Source: Tretioscincus oriximinensis
Taxonomy: Eukaryota; Chordata; Lepidosauria; Squamata; Gymnophthalmidae
Length of the DNA: 64,000 nucleotides
NCBI GenBank assembly: GCA_022410635.1
Contig: JAJVDF010001221.1
Location: 49,975-113,974 of the forward strand
Reading direction: 5' to 3'
Of the stretch, positions 28,501 through 35,089 are shown piece by piece. Position numbers and translations under genes: made by a program. How positions within the stretch are numbered: position 1 is the stretch's first letter; each line of letters opens with the position of its first letter. Under the pieces are notes generated by a model that was not told where the DNA came from, searched no databases, and saw only the letters and a list, made by a program, of their open reading frames with translations.

Positions 28501-31500
28501 AACTCACCTCCAGTGGACAAAAAAATACCTGGGTTTTTGACAGGAGAACAGAGCTGTCCTCCTGTCAAAAACCCAGGTGTTTTTGCTCTACTGGAGGCAA
28601 GTTGGTGTGCTTTGCTTGACAGCAGGCACGAAACCCCGCCTCCAGCATTGGAGCAGCTACGGCACGCTCCGAGGTTCCTTCCAGGACACTGGAAAGCGTT
28701 GCTGTCTGCTCTGATGGCTCATTTTCCTTTGAAATCCTGCATTTTTATATTCCCTGATGGAGCATCGTGGAATGTAAAAATCTGGGATTTTATCTTAAAA
28801 CCCGGAGGGGACTATATTTTAGTCCCCCAAACCGGGATTGTCCCACCTTCCCGGGACATATGACAACCCTAGGAACATCTGAAGGGTTAGAGGGGTGACA
28901 CATCTTTACAGCAGTTCCTTACTGCAGGCACAGTGATCAAGAGCAATACATTAGGAGCCAGGAATCCCTTATAAATAAAGCAAACTTTATTTATTCTTTT
29001 CCATTTTTACAACACATGCATAATACAGCCTCTTGACTTTTTTTTATTTTTCTCCCCACCCCCCTCCTTCCCTCAAGGGTAACATAATCAAATCCTTATT
29101 AACTTTGTCAAAAGCTTTAAAAACATCTAATATCAAAAATCCTTTCTTATTATTCTGATATGCATAATTTAATATGCCAATAATATTCTCTTTTTTTTGT
29201 TTCAATATTTTTATTGTTTTCAATGAACAGATAAAATAAGAAAATCAAGCCAGTAACATTCTTAATTGGATCTCCAAATTTTCACCCCTTTACAAATCCA
29301 TATTTATCTTTTTTTATTAATTTAGGAAGAATATTTTCCATCCTGTTTGCTAATTTTTTTGCAAAACTCTTACAATCTTGATTATATAAACTTATAGGGT
29401 GATGGTAATCCTGGCAATGAAGATTAGGAAAAAGTCTTTTTAAAATTTTAAAATTTACAATTTTACAAAGATTGATATTTATCTTTTATATGTTCAGTTG
29501 AATGCTACTTAAGTGCTGGTCAATGACCGTAATAAATTATTCATTCATTCACTCCCTCCTCAGCCCTGTAGTGACAGAGTGGTTAACAGTATCAAGCTAA
29601 AAGGAAGAAATCCCTCAGTTCAAATCTTTCCTGGTCATATTTCTGCTGGCACACAGAGTTATGACCCAGTGATATAAGGAGTGATATAAATGTAGATAAA
29701 TAAATGGCCGCTACCTTCTTCCAAGCAGAAACTAAGGATTAAACTAGGCTGACCAGATGACCCCTTTTTTGGGGAGTTGAAAACCCATTTTTGGGGTGCC
29801 TCCCATTTTTTTCTGAGGAAAAGTTTTCAAAAAAAGATTTTTTTCAAAAAAAATTGTTTTTTAATTTTTTTTCCTCAGAAAAAAATGGGAAGCAACCCAA
29901 AAATGGGTTTTCAACCCCCCCAAAAGGGGTCATCTGGTCAGCCTAGATTAAACCAGTGGTGGCTTGCCTCTGGGTTTGTAGGGTCACTCAGAGATTAAAA
30001 TCTCCATAGAAAACAATGGAGAACCATTGGCCAATCGTAGGCCTTCATAGACAATCTGCCAACAAATCAAAAAGCTCCAGGCAGCTTTTTTTTTATTGAC
30101 GAAAGGGGTCGCCAATCCCAGAAATAATAGGAGGGCTGCCTGGAAGGGGTTACAGTCTCTCTTTTAGTCTCCACCAAGGTGCTATATTAGCATTCAACTT
30201 GCAGACTGAAAGAAAGTGCTTGAATGTGCCTTCCAGCCTCTTTCCTAATGTTGCTGAGGCTGGAAGAAGGGGCCTTCCCCCTGTGTGGGCGCTATGTGGA
30301 AACCCCCCGCCACCCCCCCCCCCCCCCCATTCTCAAACTGCACCAGCCACCACTGGATTAAACCAATGATTATATGTTTTCCTGGACAGGTGCTCAATAC
30401 ACAAAATATGGAATGCACTTGTCCCTTTCAAAATGCAGAATAAAGGAAAAGGAGTCAGTCCAATCACGGCTATGTATTGCCATTAGTAATAACTAACAAA
30501 TACCACCCAGAAATACCCTTCACCAAGGCTACACTTTATTTATACTAATTTATTTGTATTTCTATCCTGCCTTATACCCAAAGGCCTCAGGAAAGTTCCC
30601 CAAAAAGTTAAATGAACTAACTAAAGTAGCAATAAAAGTTCATTTTCTAAGCTCTCACACAAGTCCAGGTTGGGATTTCTTAATCAGGGTGTGCATGTTT
30701 TCCCCAGAAATGAATTAGCAAATGCTAGACAGGAACACTGCCAGTGATAATTCATTATATTGGTATAACTCATGATCCAGGAGTTAGAGTTGGGCATGTT
30801 GCCCTCATATTGGCTGCTAGTCTGATACCGAACCCAATTCAAGGAGTTAACTTTAACCTATAAGACCCTAAATAACTTGGGCCCCAAATACCTAAAGGAA
30901 GGCCTTCTCCCATACCAACCTGCCCATGCCTTAAGATCTGCAGGGGAGGCCCTCCTGGTTGTACCACCCCACTCAACAGTTAAGGGAGTAGGAACCCGGG
31001 GAAGGGCCTTCTCGGTGGTTGCCCCCAGTCTTTGCAATAGTCTGCCCCTCGAGGTGCATGAATGGCTCAGTCACTAAGGAAACGGACTCTCATCTGAAAG
31101 ATCGGGTTTCGAAGCCCTATGTTGGACGTGGGAAGGGGTTAGCACCTTCCACTAGCCTGTAGCTCTAGGCAACGCAGCTATTCAGAAGCAAGAATTGTAA
31201 GAAATTGCAACTGACTGCAAGTAAATAGGTGGGAACCACCACAACCTAGTGGGGAAGATAGAATGTAAGCCTTTGGGCAAAAATACCCTTGTAAGCTGCT
31301 TCGAGTCTCTTTGAAAGGTGAGAAAAGCAGGGGATGAGAACCCAGTTCTTGTTCTTCTTCTTCTTGTTGTTGTTGTTTTTCTTCTTGTTGTTGATTTTCT
31401 TCTTGTTGATTTTCTTGTTGATTTTGTTCTTGTTGATTTTGTTCTTCTTGTTGTTGTTCTTCTTGTTGTTGTTCTTCTTGTTGTTCTTCTTGTTCATCTT

Positions 31501-33909
31501 CTTGTTCTTCTCCTTCTTCTTCTTCTTCTTCTTCTTCTTCTTGTTCTTCTTGTTCTTCTTGTTCTTCTTGTTCTTCTTCTTCTTCTTCTTCTTCTTCTTC
31601 TTGTTCTTCTTCCACTGTATTCTTTTAGAAGATCTCTGAAGACACAGCTCTTTCACCTGGCCTTTCGTTGAATAAATATTATTTCTCTTCCCACTTTTAG
31701 ATACTGTTTTATATTATTTTTAGTGTTAATTTTTTTGGCCGCCCTGAGACCTTCGGGTATAAGACGGGGTACAAATGTAAATAAATAGGATTGCCTTGGC
31801 TGGTAAGCTAAATATGGCTGTAACTGTTATTCTAATTGTTGTTGTTTCTTAGGGAAGTGCAAATTCGCTGATAGGAATGGTGTTGGAAAGGTGAAAATAA
31901 AAGAGAAAGAGGTGAGAGAAAGAGTCAACATCACACACTGCCACGTTATCATCATGAATGGGATTGGGTGGGAGTGAGAGCATGGGCAGAGGGAGCGGTT
32001 TATGGCCTGAGGAAGGGGCTGGCCTGGTGTGGAGAGAGGGTATGGCCCTCGAGTGATCATTTAAATACAAGTGAAACCTCATTATAACTAATATTGATCT
32101 AATGAAATTTGTGGTGCAATGAACAAATTAGAAAGTCCTGGTAGAATGCCCGTAAAAGTAATGTTGATTACAATGTCATTATAACAGACACTTCCACCAG
32201 ATTCCTTGCCTTCATTATAATGGAGTTTCAACTGTATCCAAATGACCCATGGCAGAAAAACATTTCCCCACACCTGCTCTAGTATAAACTATGGGGTTTG
32301 GAACTGATTTGAAGACTTCAAAATGGTTTAAAAGCAGGTGTGTGCTCAGTGTCTTCATACTAATAGGGATCCAAAATGGGACAAGTGAGGACCTTTGCAA
32401 ACTGCTAGTACCATGGTGCAAAAGCCACAAGCCACCCACCCATCCATGCCTCACCCAGGGGAAGCCAACACTGTCTTTTGTTGTGCTCTGCTTAATCTGC
32501 ATCTGAAGCACAGCCCATCTGGAGCTTACAATGTTGCTGGAGTAGCTTCAGAGAATTGTTGAGTAGTGTCACTCCTTATTCTGCAAACAAGAGGTCATCT
32601 ACAGTCTCTAAATGGCTGCACGGAGACCTTCAGGTATAGAGTGGGTTATAAGTGTAAATAAATTAATGAAAGGGTCATGCTGTGAGAACCTTAGGAACCT
32701 TTCCTAGCCTCTAAAGTTTTCAGCCCCTTCCCTAAATACTTCTGATGGGCCGAGTTGGGAATAAAAACATGGAGCAGGATTGGGGGTCACACGAGAATCC
32801 CATACATTTTATAAGATACTCCCCCCCCTCCCCTGCACAAAGCACGAGCCTCTGTACAGAATTGTACGGGAAACATGCTGGGGCCTGGAATGACATCACT
32901 CTGATGTCACTTCGGGAGTGTTCGCACTTGTCACTTTAACACGGAGTGAAAACGGAATTTTCCACTCCTTTTTGAAAGTGAAGTGAGGTTGAAGAACTAC
33001 GAAAACCCTCGCCGCGCTTCAAATGCTCGTTAAAGTCCCCATCTGTTTTGTCTTTCGCTCCTAATTCTTCCGTTCTCTACTTGCCTTTCCAGCCGATTCC
33101 CCCCGTCCCCTCCTATTCCTTCGTTCTCTGCTGCTTGTCTTTCCAGCCGATTCCCCAACCTCGGTGTTGGTGTTCTCTTTCCGCGAATTTCAAAAGAGAG
33201 CTGCGACGATGCTTAATCACCACCTACTGTGCACCAGGAAATAGGGCGGCCCCAATTAACGGAAGGCGCCGCTTACCGGCCGCGAGATCCGGGAGCTCCT
33301 TCTTCCGGGCGTCGCCATGTTTTTGAAGGTTGGAATTGACCTCCGAAAACATGGCGCCCCGGTGACGCACTTGCGGTGCGAAACCGGGGTATAAAGCAAG
33401 AGGCCGGCGCGACGGTGATGTGCATTTTGATCGATGCAGGAGCACTTCGGGGACCGTTTTTATGGTAACACAATGCAAATGGTCGGCTCCCACTTCGTGT
33501 TGGGGCCCAATTTAAACCCAAATACGATCACAGCTTTCCAGACCCTGTTTCTGAAAAGGGTGCCTCACGGCCAGAAGGGTCACTTCTGGTCTCTTCTTTC
33601 GGGAATGGCACCCGGAGTGATGTCACTTCCGGTCCTGCCCCGAAAATAACATCACAAAATATTTGTGTGCGCTTCCAATTTCCTGAGATTTTCAGCCTCC
33701 CAGGGCAACATTCCGCGCTGGAACACTCCCAACACTGTTCTGGAGTCAAAGAAGCATCATCCTTGTCATGTGATGGGAAAAAACCTCTGCCTCTCTTGCA
33801 ACTTTATAATGGTTTATACTTTATGCCCATGAAAACATAACCTAACCAGAGAAATGACTGTGTTGTTTGATTTTTCTTTCAGTGGCTGAAACATGCAATG
33901 TCTTTCTAA
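1438..33909 (+). CDS. Calpain gene 1, exons 3-21, 5' end outside window
   Basis: Calpain-family cytosolic cysteine protease. Spliced CDS: 1438-1559, 2599-2732, 5935-6103, 9776-9847, 10995-11086, 12025-12099, 13881-14029, 16141-16289, 17058-17069, 17779-17987, 20627-20669, 22065-22121, 23724-23778, 24619-24683, 25961-26029, 26578-26656, 27864-27980, 31853-31911, 33883-33909. That is 1754 nt, about 583 residues, with no stop or frameshift and phases consistent at every junction. Exons 1-2 (about 101 residues in the neighbour gene) are not in 1-1437. Order: CysPc core (Cys in GHCW, His in GNHAYS, Asn in LRNPHG), C2-like domain ([17 protein letters not shown]), penta-EF-hand (best loop [12 protein letters not shown]), C-terminus WLKHAMSF. 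Odd: several calcium and active-site residues are changed, so activity may be altered. Calpain membership is secure; the subfamily is not. Confidence 0.93.
1791..2065 (+). mobile_element. tRNA-derived SINE, Bov-B-like tail
   Basis: tRNA-like head with B-box-like AGTTCGATTCTGC, body ending CTCAGCCCCACCTACTTCA, then a GGCTGCTTTGATT tail and (TTC)n. Same family as 51405, 55715, 60640 and 60915. Intron 3 of gene 1. Confidence 0.85.
2599..2732 (+). CDS. Gene 1 exon 4: CysPc core
   Basis: 134 nt, ..TTCTCCAG to GTGAGT. Encodes [17 protein letters not shown] through [13 protein letters not shown], with the Lys codon split. The Glu of MEKAYAK matches a ligand of the first calcium site of the calpain protease core. 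Confidence 0.93.
3007..3189. repeat. CCATTTCCCTT-type microsatellite, left of gap
   Basis: Pyrimidine-rich simple repeat of CCATT and CCCTT units in intron 4 of gene 1, running straight into the assembly gap. The long open frames crossing this block and the gap are composition artefacts. Confidence 0.95.
3190..4127. other. Assembly gap (938 N)
   Basis: Unbroken run of N, flanked on both sides by the same CCATTTCCCTT-type repeat, so the missing bases are probably more of that array. True length unknown. Confidence 0.99.
4128..4323. repeat. Compound microsatellite right of gap
   Basis: CCCTTCCATTT units to 4180, then (TACA)n, then repeats of CAGACACACATA, then (CATA)n to about 4323. Intronic. 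Confidence 0.95.
4420..4545 (+). mobile_element. CR1-type ORF2 fragment
   Basis: Plus-strand frame corresponds to the [23 protein letters not shown] segment of the CR1 reverse transcriptase seen at 19384-20376. Confidence 0.75.
4546..4680. repeat. GGAA-rich low-complexity tract
   Basis: Purine-rich GGAAGGA/AAAGAA repeats following the CR1 fragment. Confidence 0.8.
5178..5580 (-). mobile_element. CR1-type LINE 3' end
   Basis: Contains GAACATAAGAAGAGCCCTGC at its 3' end and the reverse complement of the ORF2 C-terminus (FFTQRVI.. style). Abuts a second copy in the opposite orientation. Confidence 0.88.
5581..5880 (+). mobile_element. CR1-type LINE 3' end, opposite orientation
   Basis: Segment with TAGCTTTAAGACAGGAT.., GATGGAGCAACAAGCAG and GGCCTGATTCAGCAGGGCTTC, the plus-strand 3' end of the same CR1 family. 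Ends 55 bases before exon 5. Confidence 0.85.
5935..6103 (+). CDS. Gene 1 exon 5: CysPc core
   Basis: 169 nt, equal to gene 2 exon 5. Encodes [20 protein letters not shown], then a TGG turn, then SLLGAAIW. Acceptor TTTACAAAG, donor GTAGGT. Confidence 0.93.
6175..6450 (-). mobile_element. tRNA-derived SINE with L2-like tail
   Basis: Reverse-strand copy: TTTATT tail, complement of the L2 3' end (ACCCGAAGGTCTCAGGGTGG), SINE body, and tRNA-like head ending CCAAACTGGCTC. Plus-strand sister at 22739. Confidence 0.88.
7170..7356 (+). mobile_element. SINE 3' half, Bov-B-like tail
   Basis: Carries ..AATTGCAAATAGATTAGTAG.. and AACCGCTCTGAGTCCCTTCG with a short TATAAAAA end. The tRNA-like head is missing. 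Confidence 0.75.
7357..7850. mobile_element. Candidate solo LTR
   Basis: About 490 bp that begins TGTCA and ends TGACA, so it has short inverted TG..CA termini, with one TATA-like stretch (TTTATATATATC). No flanking coding region, and no exact target duplication could be fixed. Function and family unknown. Confidence 0.35.
8326..9230 (-). mobile_element. L1-type LINE 3' region with target duplication
   Basis: Poly-T start on the + strand (a poly-A tail in reverse) and direct repeats AAGTCCCAATCCTT at 8312-8325 and 9231-9244 bracket about 900 bp. Translation shows no clear domain, as expected for 3' UTR. It splits an L2-type sequence that resumes at 9231 and itself holds the element at 8438. 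Confidence 0.75.
8438..8657 (+). mobile_element. Short inverted-repeat element, Penelope-associated
   Basis: Two arms of about 95 bp are near-perfect reverse complements (CACTTTGAGACTAACTTGAG and its complement). Flanked by 13-bp direct repeats TTTCAACAGTATA at 8425-8437 and 8658-8670. Arms match the ends of the GIY-YIG element at 26772. Confidence 0.85.
9231..9500 (-). mobile_element. L2-type LINE reverse transcriptase fragment
   Basis: Minus-strand translation includes [14 protein letters not shown] and [15 protein letters not shown], the RT core seen again at 46139-46366 ([15 protein letters not shown]). Degraded. Confidence 0.8.
9776..9847 (+). CDS. Gene 1 exon 6: active-site His
   Basis: 72 nt against 84 in gene 2. 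Encodes [20 protein letters not shown]; the His is the second member of the calpain triad. Acceptor TTTTCAG, donor GTATGA. Confidence 0.92.
9848..10994. other. Gene 1 intron 6, nothing recognised
   Basis: No exon, RNA gene or named repeat identified. Only short T-rich and A-rich runs near 10230 and 10905. Confidence 0.6.
10995..11086 (+). CDS. Gene 1 exon 7: active-site Asn, NPHG
   Basis: 92 nt. Encodes [20 protein letters not shown] then [10 protein letters not shown]. The catalytic Asn is present but the family tryptophan of NPWG is His (CAT). Confidence 0.93.
11294..11575 (-). mobile_element. CR1 LINE 3' end
   Basis: Begins ATCATAGAATCATAGA..GTTGGAGGGGACCTCC and continues CCAACCCCCTGCTC, the classic CR1 3' end in reverse. 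Confidence 0.9.
11576..11745 (+). mobile_element. CR1-type LINE 3' end, second subfamily
   Basis: Segment GGATGGAGCAACAGGCAGG.. to TATGGCTCTTCCTATGTTC, the same subfamily as 19172, in + orientation. Confidence 0.85.
12025..12099 (+). CDS. Gene 1 exon 8: end of CysPc
   Basis: 75 nt, same as gene 2. Encodes [20 protein letters not shown] then EGLFR, where gene 2 has DGEFW. The Glu and Trp of the family motif are lost. Confidence 0.92.
12350..12990. repeat. Unclassified GC-rich segment in intron 8
   Basis: About 640 bp with CACGCCCC-type boxes, a TTTATTATTTACAAATAA patch and one ambiguous base at 12353. Could be a decayed LTR; no coding match. Confidence 0.3.
13330..13440. repeat. Dispersed short repeat
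   Basis: Carries CTGGGAATTGTAGT and ATGACTTATGGGACATGT, which recur at 36490-36600 in the same order. Confidence 0.6.
13881..14029 (+). CDS. Gene 1 exon 9: C2-like domain start
   Basis: 149 nt, four codons shorter than gene 2 exon 9. Encodes [18 protein letters not shown] through SVGGNNIQS. The start RM matches WM in gene 2. Confidence 0.92.
14676..15945 (-). mobile_element. CR1-type LINE, decayed ORF2
   Basis: Reverse copy parallel to 19172-20440. RT fragments include [20 protein letters not shown] and KFADDTKLF, but it is broken by frameshifts and stops. Confidence 0.9.
15960..16045. repeat. Short imperfect palindrome
   Basis: AACTACAGTTCCCATCATTCC against TTTCTGGGAACTGTAGTT, a common reptile MITE-like fold-back. 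Ends about 95 bases before exon 10. Confidence 0.65.
16141..16289 (+). CDS. Gene 1 exon 10: C2-like domain, no acidic loop
   Basis: 149 nt against 182 in gene 2. Encodes [20 protein letters not shown] then [10 protein letters not shown]. Eleven codons shorter and lacking the Asp/Glu run found in gene 2 at this point. Confidence 0.93.
16690..16900 (+). mobile_element. SINE tail with CTT-rich end
   Basis: CCTTCGGGTAAAA.., GGTGAGAAGGGTAGGGTATA, then CTTCTTTTTCTTC runs; a Bov-B-like tail only. Confidence 0.65.
17058..17069 (+). CDS. Gene 1 micro-exon 11 (12 nt)
   Basis: GTTACAAAAGAG (Val-Thr-Lys-Glu) between TTTTAAAAG and GTAATT. It sits where many calpain genes have a 12-nt exon and keeps the frame of exons 10 and 12. 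Confidence 0.82.
17235..17670. repeat. Unclassified dispersed repeat, copy 1
   Basis: Alignable with 47765-48190, which lies in a non-equivalent intron. Shared words: GGTGCAGGTTGGGA/GGTGCAGGCTGGGA, GTAGTC, CATAGAAAAACAGG. Confidence 0.75.
17779..17987 (+). CDS. Gene 1 exon 12: C2-like domain end
   Basis: 209 nt, same as gene 2. Encodes [20 protein letters not shown], then [13 protein letters not shown] and [13 protein letters not shown]. Acceptor TTTATCCAG is identical in gene 2; donor GTAAGT. Confidence 0.93.
19172..20440 (-). mobile_element. CR1-type LINE with long intact ORF2 end
   Basis: A 330-codon open frame (20376 to 19384) encodes the C-terminal half of a CR1 reverse transcriptase: [20 protein letters not shown], catalytic FADDTKLF, then [14 protein letters not shown], and ends ..KGINGY before the 3' end AGAACATAAGAAGAGCCATA. 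Comparatively young and 5'-truncated. Confidence 0.95.
20627..20669 (+). CDS. Gene 1 exon 13: linker
   Basis: 43 nt, same as gene 2. Encodes [14 protein letters not shown], the acidic linker to the penta-EF-hand domain. Acceptor TTTTGTCTTCTAG, donor GTAAGG. Confidence 0.9.
20704..20795. repeat. Inverted repeat
   Basis: AAGTCCAAGATTCCGAGGT.. pairs with ..ACCTCGGAACCTTGGACT around a short loop. A related half site with GGTTCCGAGGTCTGTGATTG lies at 18325. Confidence 0.75.
21230..21435. repeat. Dispersed ATGTCACTTC-type repeat
   Basis: Contains TGATGTCACTTC, GGAATGGTGCCC and AACTCCCAACACTG. Relatives at 33530, 37760, 38840 and 56180. Non-coding. Confidence 0.65.
22065..22121 (+). CDS. Gene 1 exon 14: EF-hand 1 start
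   Basis: 57 nt against 63 in gene 2. Encodes [19 protein letters not shown], matching the FxxxFxQxAGxD start of the calpain penta-EF-hand. Confidence 0.92.
22739..23015 (+). mobile_element. tRNA-derived SINE with L2-like tail
   Basis: Head has A-box-like GGTGTAGTGGTTA and B-box-like AGTTCAATTCC. Body ends CTCAGCCCCACCTACTTCAC, then CCTGAGACCTTTGGGTATAG and (AAAT)n, an L2 3' end. Confidence 0.92.
23724..23778 (+). CDS. Gene 1 exon 15: EF-hand 1
   Basis: 55 nt. Encodes [18 protein letters not shown]. With exon 14 it forms the non-canonical first loop [13 protein letters not shown] typical of calpains. Confidence 0.92.
24328..24500. repeat. Purine-rich GGA/GAA tract
   Basis: Almost pure A/G on the + strand; the overlapping open frames are low-complexity artefacts. 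Confidence 0.9.
24619..24683 (+). CDS. Gene 1 exon 16: helix before EF-hand 2
   Basis: 65 nt, same as gene 2. Encodes [21 protein letters not shown]. The donor is GTATCC, weak at +5, and is shared with gene 2. Confidence 0.9.
25200..25348 (+). mobile_element. CR1-type LINE, left part, split by SINE
   Basis: AGACAAAGGAAAGCATTTTG.., GGAATTGACTTCCAGAAGAG, TTTAAGACAGGATTA; it continues after the SINE at about 25665. Confidence 0.88.
25349..25664 (+). mobile_element. tRNA-derived SINE (GATAGCTCAG family)
   Basis: Head GGATAGCTCAGTCGCTTAGG with B-box-like GTTTCGAAGCC, body, and Bov-B-like tail AAGCCGCTTTGAGTCCCTTT with (CTT)n. Sisters at 31055, 50476 and 63741. Sits inside a CR1 copy. Confidence 0.93.
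25665..25910 (+). mobile_element. CR1-type LINE, right part
   Basis: Continues ACAAGTTCATGGAAGCCAAG through GATTGAGCAACAGGCAGG to the element's 3' end. Confidence 0.88.
25961..26029 (+). CDS. Gene 1 exon 17: EF-hand 2, degenerate
   Basis: 69 nt. Encodes [23 protein letters not shown]. Loop positions 1 and 3, usually Asp, are Ser and Ser across the exon 16/17 junction. Confidence 0.93.
26126..26160 (+). repeat. Single end of a TA-target MITE
   Basis: ATACTGCTCAAAACAATTAA then GGGAACACTT, the same terminus as the complete palindromic copy at 48832. No partner end seen. Confidence 0.65.
26578..26656 (+). CDS. Gene 1 exon 18: EF-hand 3, canonical
   Basis: 79 nt. Encodes [20 protein letters not shown] then LAMDDA. 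Loop [12 protein letters not shown] has all canonical calcium ligands. Confidence 0.95.
26772..27465 (+). mobile_element. Penelope-like element remnant with GIY-YIG ORF
   Basis: An 83-codon frame (26859-27110) reads [41 protein letters not shown], matching the GIY-YIG-type endonuclease end of Penelope-like retroelements. The left flank (CATAGCCGTGTTACTC.., GGAGACTAAC) and right flank (GCATCTGAAGAAGT.., TGTTAATCTTCAAGTGCTTC) are the inverted arms found alone at 8438 and 43131. The RT domain is absent. Intron 18 of gene 1. Confidence 0.82.
27733..27779 (+). repeat. Penelope-type arm fragment
   Basis: TCTCAAGTTAATCTCAAAGT.. to TTTGCTGGACTT, a right arm without its partner. Ends 84 bases before exon 19. 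Confidence 0.75.
27864..27980 (+). CDS. Gene 1 exon 19: EF-hand 4
   Basis: 117 nt, same as gene 2. Encodes [20 protein letters not shown] then [18 protein letters not shown]; the non-canonical fourth loop is usual in calpains. Donor GTAAGT. Confidence 0.93.
28343..28434. repeat. Inverted repeat, CG/CA-rich arms
   Basis: CATGCGCGCGCACATACGGA.. pairs with ..TCCGTGTTTGCGCGCGCATG; inner part AGTGAGACAGG pairs with CCTGTCTCAC. Confidence 0.88.
28444..28660. repeat. Long inverted repeat, ~100-bp arms
   Basis: GTAGCTGCTCCAATGCTGGA.. at the left pairs with ..TCCAGCATTGGAGCAGCTAC at the right. Centre is AGGAGAACAGAGCTGTCCTC. Overlapping open frames are not genes. Confidence 0.93.
29020..29480 (-). 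mobile_element. Probable L1-type LINE fragment
   Basis: The reverse strand reads like an L1 RT patch (..[11 protein letters not shown]..) around 29095-29150, interrupted by another T-rich LINE end near 29190-29290. Confidence 0.55.
29744..29946. mobile_element. Hairpin MITE
   Basis: Starts CTAGGCTGACCAGATGACCC and ends GGGTCATCTGGTCAGCCTAG. The whole 203 bp is one fold-back with a poly-T/A centre. A partial relative is near 21640-21780. Confidence 0.88.
30535..30600 (-). mobile_element. L2-type 3' tail
   Basis: TTTATTTGTATTTCTATCCT.. and ATACCCAAAGGCCTCAGG, reverse of the L2 3' end. Confidence 0.75.
30840..31054 (+). mobile_element. L2-type LINE 3' region, left part
   Basis: TAAGACCCTAAATAACTTGG.. 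through GGAGGCCCTCCTGGTTGT and GGAAGGGCCTTCTC; resumes at about 31616 after a SINE. Confidence 0.85.
31055..31344 (+). mobile_element. SINE (GATAGCTCAG family) nested in L2
   Basis: GAATGGCTCAGTCACTAAGG.., GGTTTCGAAGCCC and tail AAGCTGCTTCGAGTCTCTTT. Confidence 0.9.
31345..31615. repeat. CTT/GTT microsatellite grown from SINE tail
   Basis: About 270 bp of TTC and TTG triplets continuing the SINE's (CTT)n tail. Glu/Gln/Lys/Asn-rich and Leu/Phe-rich open frames here are artefacts. Confidence 0.95.
31616..31790 (+). mobile_element. L2-type LINE 3' end, right part
   Basis: Continues with ACACAGCTCTTTCACCTGGC, then GCCCTGAGACCTTCGGGTAT and AAATGTAAATAAATA. Confidence 0.85.
31853..31911 (+). CDS. 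Gene 1 exon 20: EF-hand 5
   Basis: 59 nt, the standard calpain penultimate exon size. Encodes [19 protein letters not shown]; loop [12 protein letters not shown]. Fifth EF-hands mediate dimerisation in calpains. Confidence 0.92.
32930..33525. repeat. CpG-rich dispersed element
   Basis: Many CpGs (GGCGCCGCTTACCGGCCGCG; GAGGCCGGCGCGACGG). Blocks such as GAGCTGCGACGATGC and TTTTTATGGTAACACA recur in decayed form at 57652-58135, so this is a repeat more than a gene CpG island. Confidence 0.6.
33530..33760. repeat. Dispersed ATGTCACTTCCGG repeat
   Basis: Holds GTGATGTCACTTCCGG, CCTGCCCCG, AACACTCCCAACACTG; lies just before the last exon of gene 1. Confidence 0.65.
33883..33909 (+). CDS. Gene 1 exon 21: last coding exon
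   Basis: TTTCTTTCAG then TGG CTG AAA CAT GCA ATG TCT TTC TAA. Gives [12 protein letters not shown], like the WLQLTMYA-type C-terminus of known calpains. 27 nt, in frame with exon 20. No AATAAA was seen close downstream. Confidence 0.9.
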   Translation, partial: WLKHAMSF

Positions 33910-34689
33910 TCTGGAGCTGCCATATCAGTTGGCTATTGCTTCTGCTGGTTATGATTTTAATGCATCAAAATAATCATTTGTGCTTTAATTCAGCTTCTCA
34001 CACCTTGCAATCAGAATATTTAAATGCTGCCATAGTTATTAACCAAGTACTGCTGGAAGATTTACAGTTACATCATTCACCTTTTTTCTTATATGGTAAC
34101 CAGATACTTCTCAGTGAGGAAAAGAAAGCCCTATAATTTTCATTTCAAGGCATATCTGTGTTCCCAGTGAAAATTCAAATCACAATCCTCCCTTCAGAGA
34201 AACAGATTTTAAAACAATTTTGTAGAAGTTACACCTTTTGAGCCTGGACTGTAGCCTTCAATGTAACAACAGAGAAGTGACTTTATTATTTAGCTCAAAG
34301 CAGATCCACAGCATATTCCATTAGACCAACTACTCTAATCAGGCTTCCCCTTTATATATCGTTTCTAACTAGGTCCCAACCAATGTGTGCATAGATTAGG
34401 TGGCATCATCAGAACTAACCAATGAAATTACTCCCTCTGGTGAAACAACCAGCTCATTACATATACTAGACATTCAGTTAACTATGCACAAGTAACACAC
34501 AGGAATCACACAACACATAAAATAACTATGTACATAACTATGACATGAATGGCAACCTTTACTAACTATGGTAGGATTACTGACATACCTAAATCAAAAA
34601 CAGTGACTGGATTTTGTATCATATGTCTTAATTTCTACAAAGTTTTCTTTTACTTTTTGGAGCCAAGATTTCAATATATTGATTTCACA

Positions 34690-35025
34690 AGGATGAAATC
34701 AACCTGCTTTGAGATCTGCAGAGGAGGCCCTCCCGACTCTATCACCTCTCTCTCTGGGAAAGAGGGTGGGAACCCAGGGTAGGGCCTTCTCCGTGGCAGC
34801 CCCCAGACTATAGAACAGCCTTGCCCCTGAGGTGAGTCAATAGCCATCTCTGTATGCATTCAGAAAACGCTTGAAAACGCATCTCTTTAACCTGGACTTT
34901 GATTGAAAAAATGTCTTTTTTAGATATTGTTGTTTTAATATGTTAATATGTTTTTTATTGTTAACCCTCCTGAGACCTTTGGGTATAGGGCAGTATAGAA
35001 ATGTAAGTTAATAAAATAAAGGTGG
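34690..35025 (+). mobile_element. L2-type LINE 3' end
   Basis: TGAGATCTGCAGAGGAGGCC.., GGTAGGGCCTTCTCCG, CTGAGACCTTTGGGTATAGG and an AATAAAATAAA tail. Confidence 0.88.
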
Positions 35026-35089
35026 GGGGCATTATATTAATTTACATTATATTATTGGTTGCTGTCACGTATGTGCTATTCAGCATTCC

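Noticed and set aside
28432..28863. 143-codon frame
   Set aside because: Reads through a long inverted repeat; both arms are translated, with no protein-like pattern.
31178..31671. Open frames rich in Glu/Gln, Lys/Asn, Leu/Val or Phe
   Set aside because: Translation of a CTT/GTT microsatellite at the end of a SINE; no domain and all frames open.
1438..33909. Gene 1 as a pseudogene
   Set aside because: All 19 exons keep frame and splice sites down to a normal C-terminus, so changed residues alone do not justify the label.
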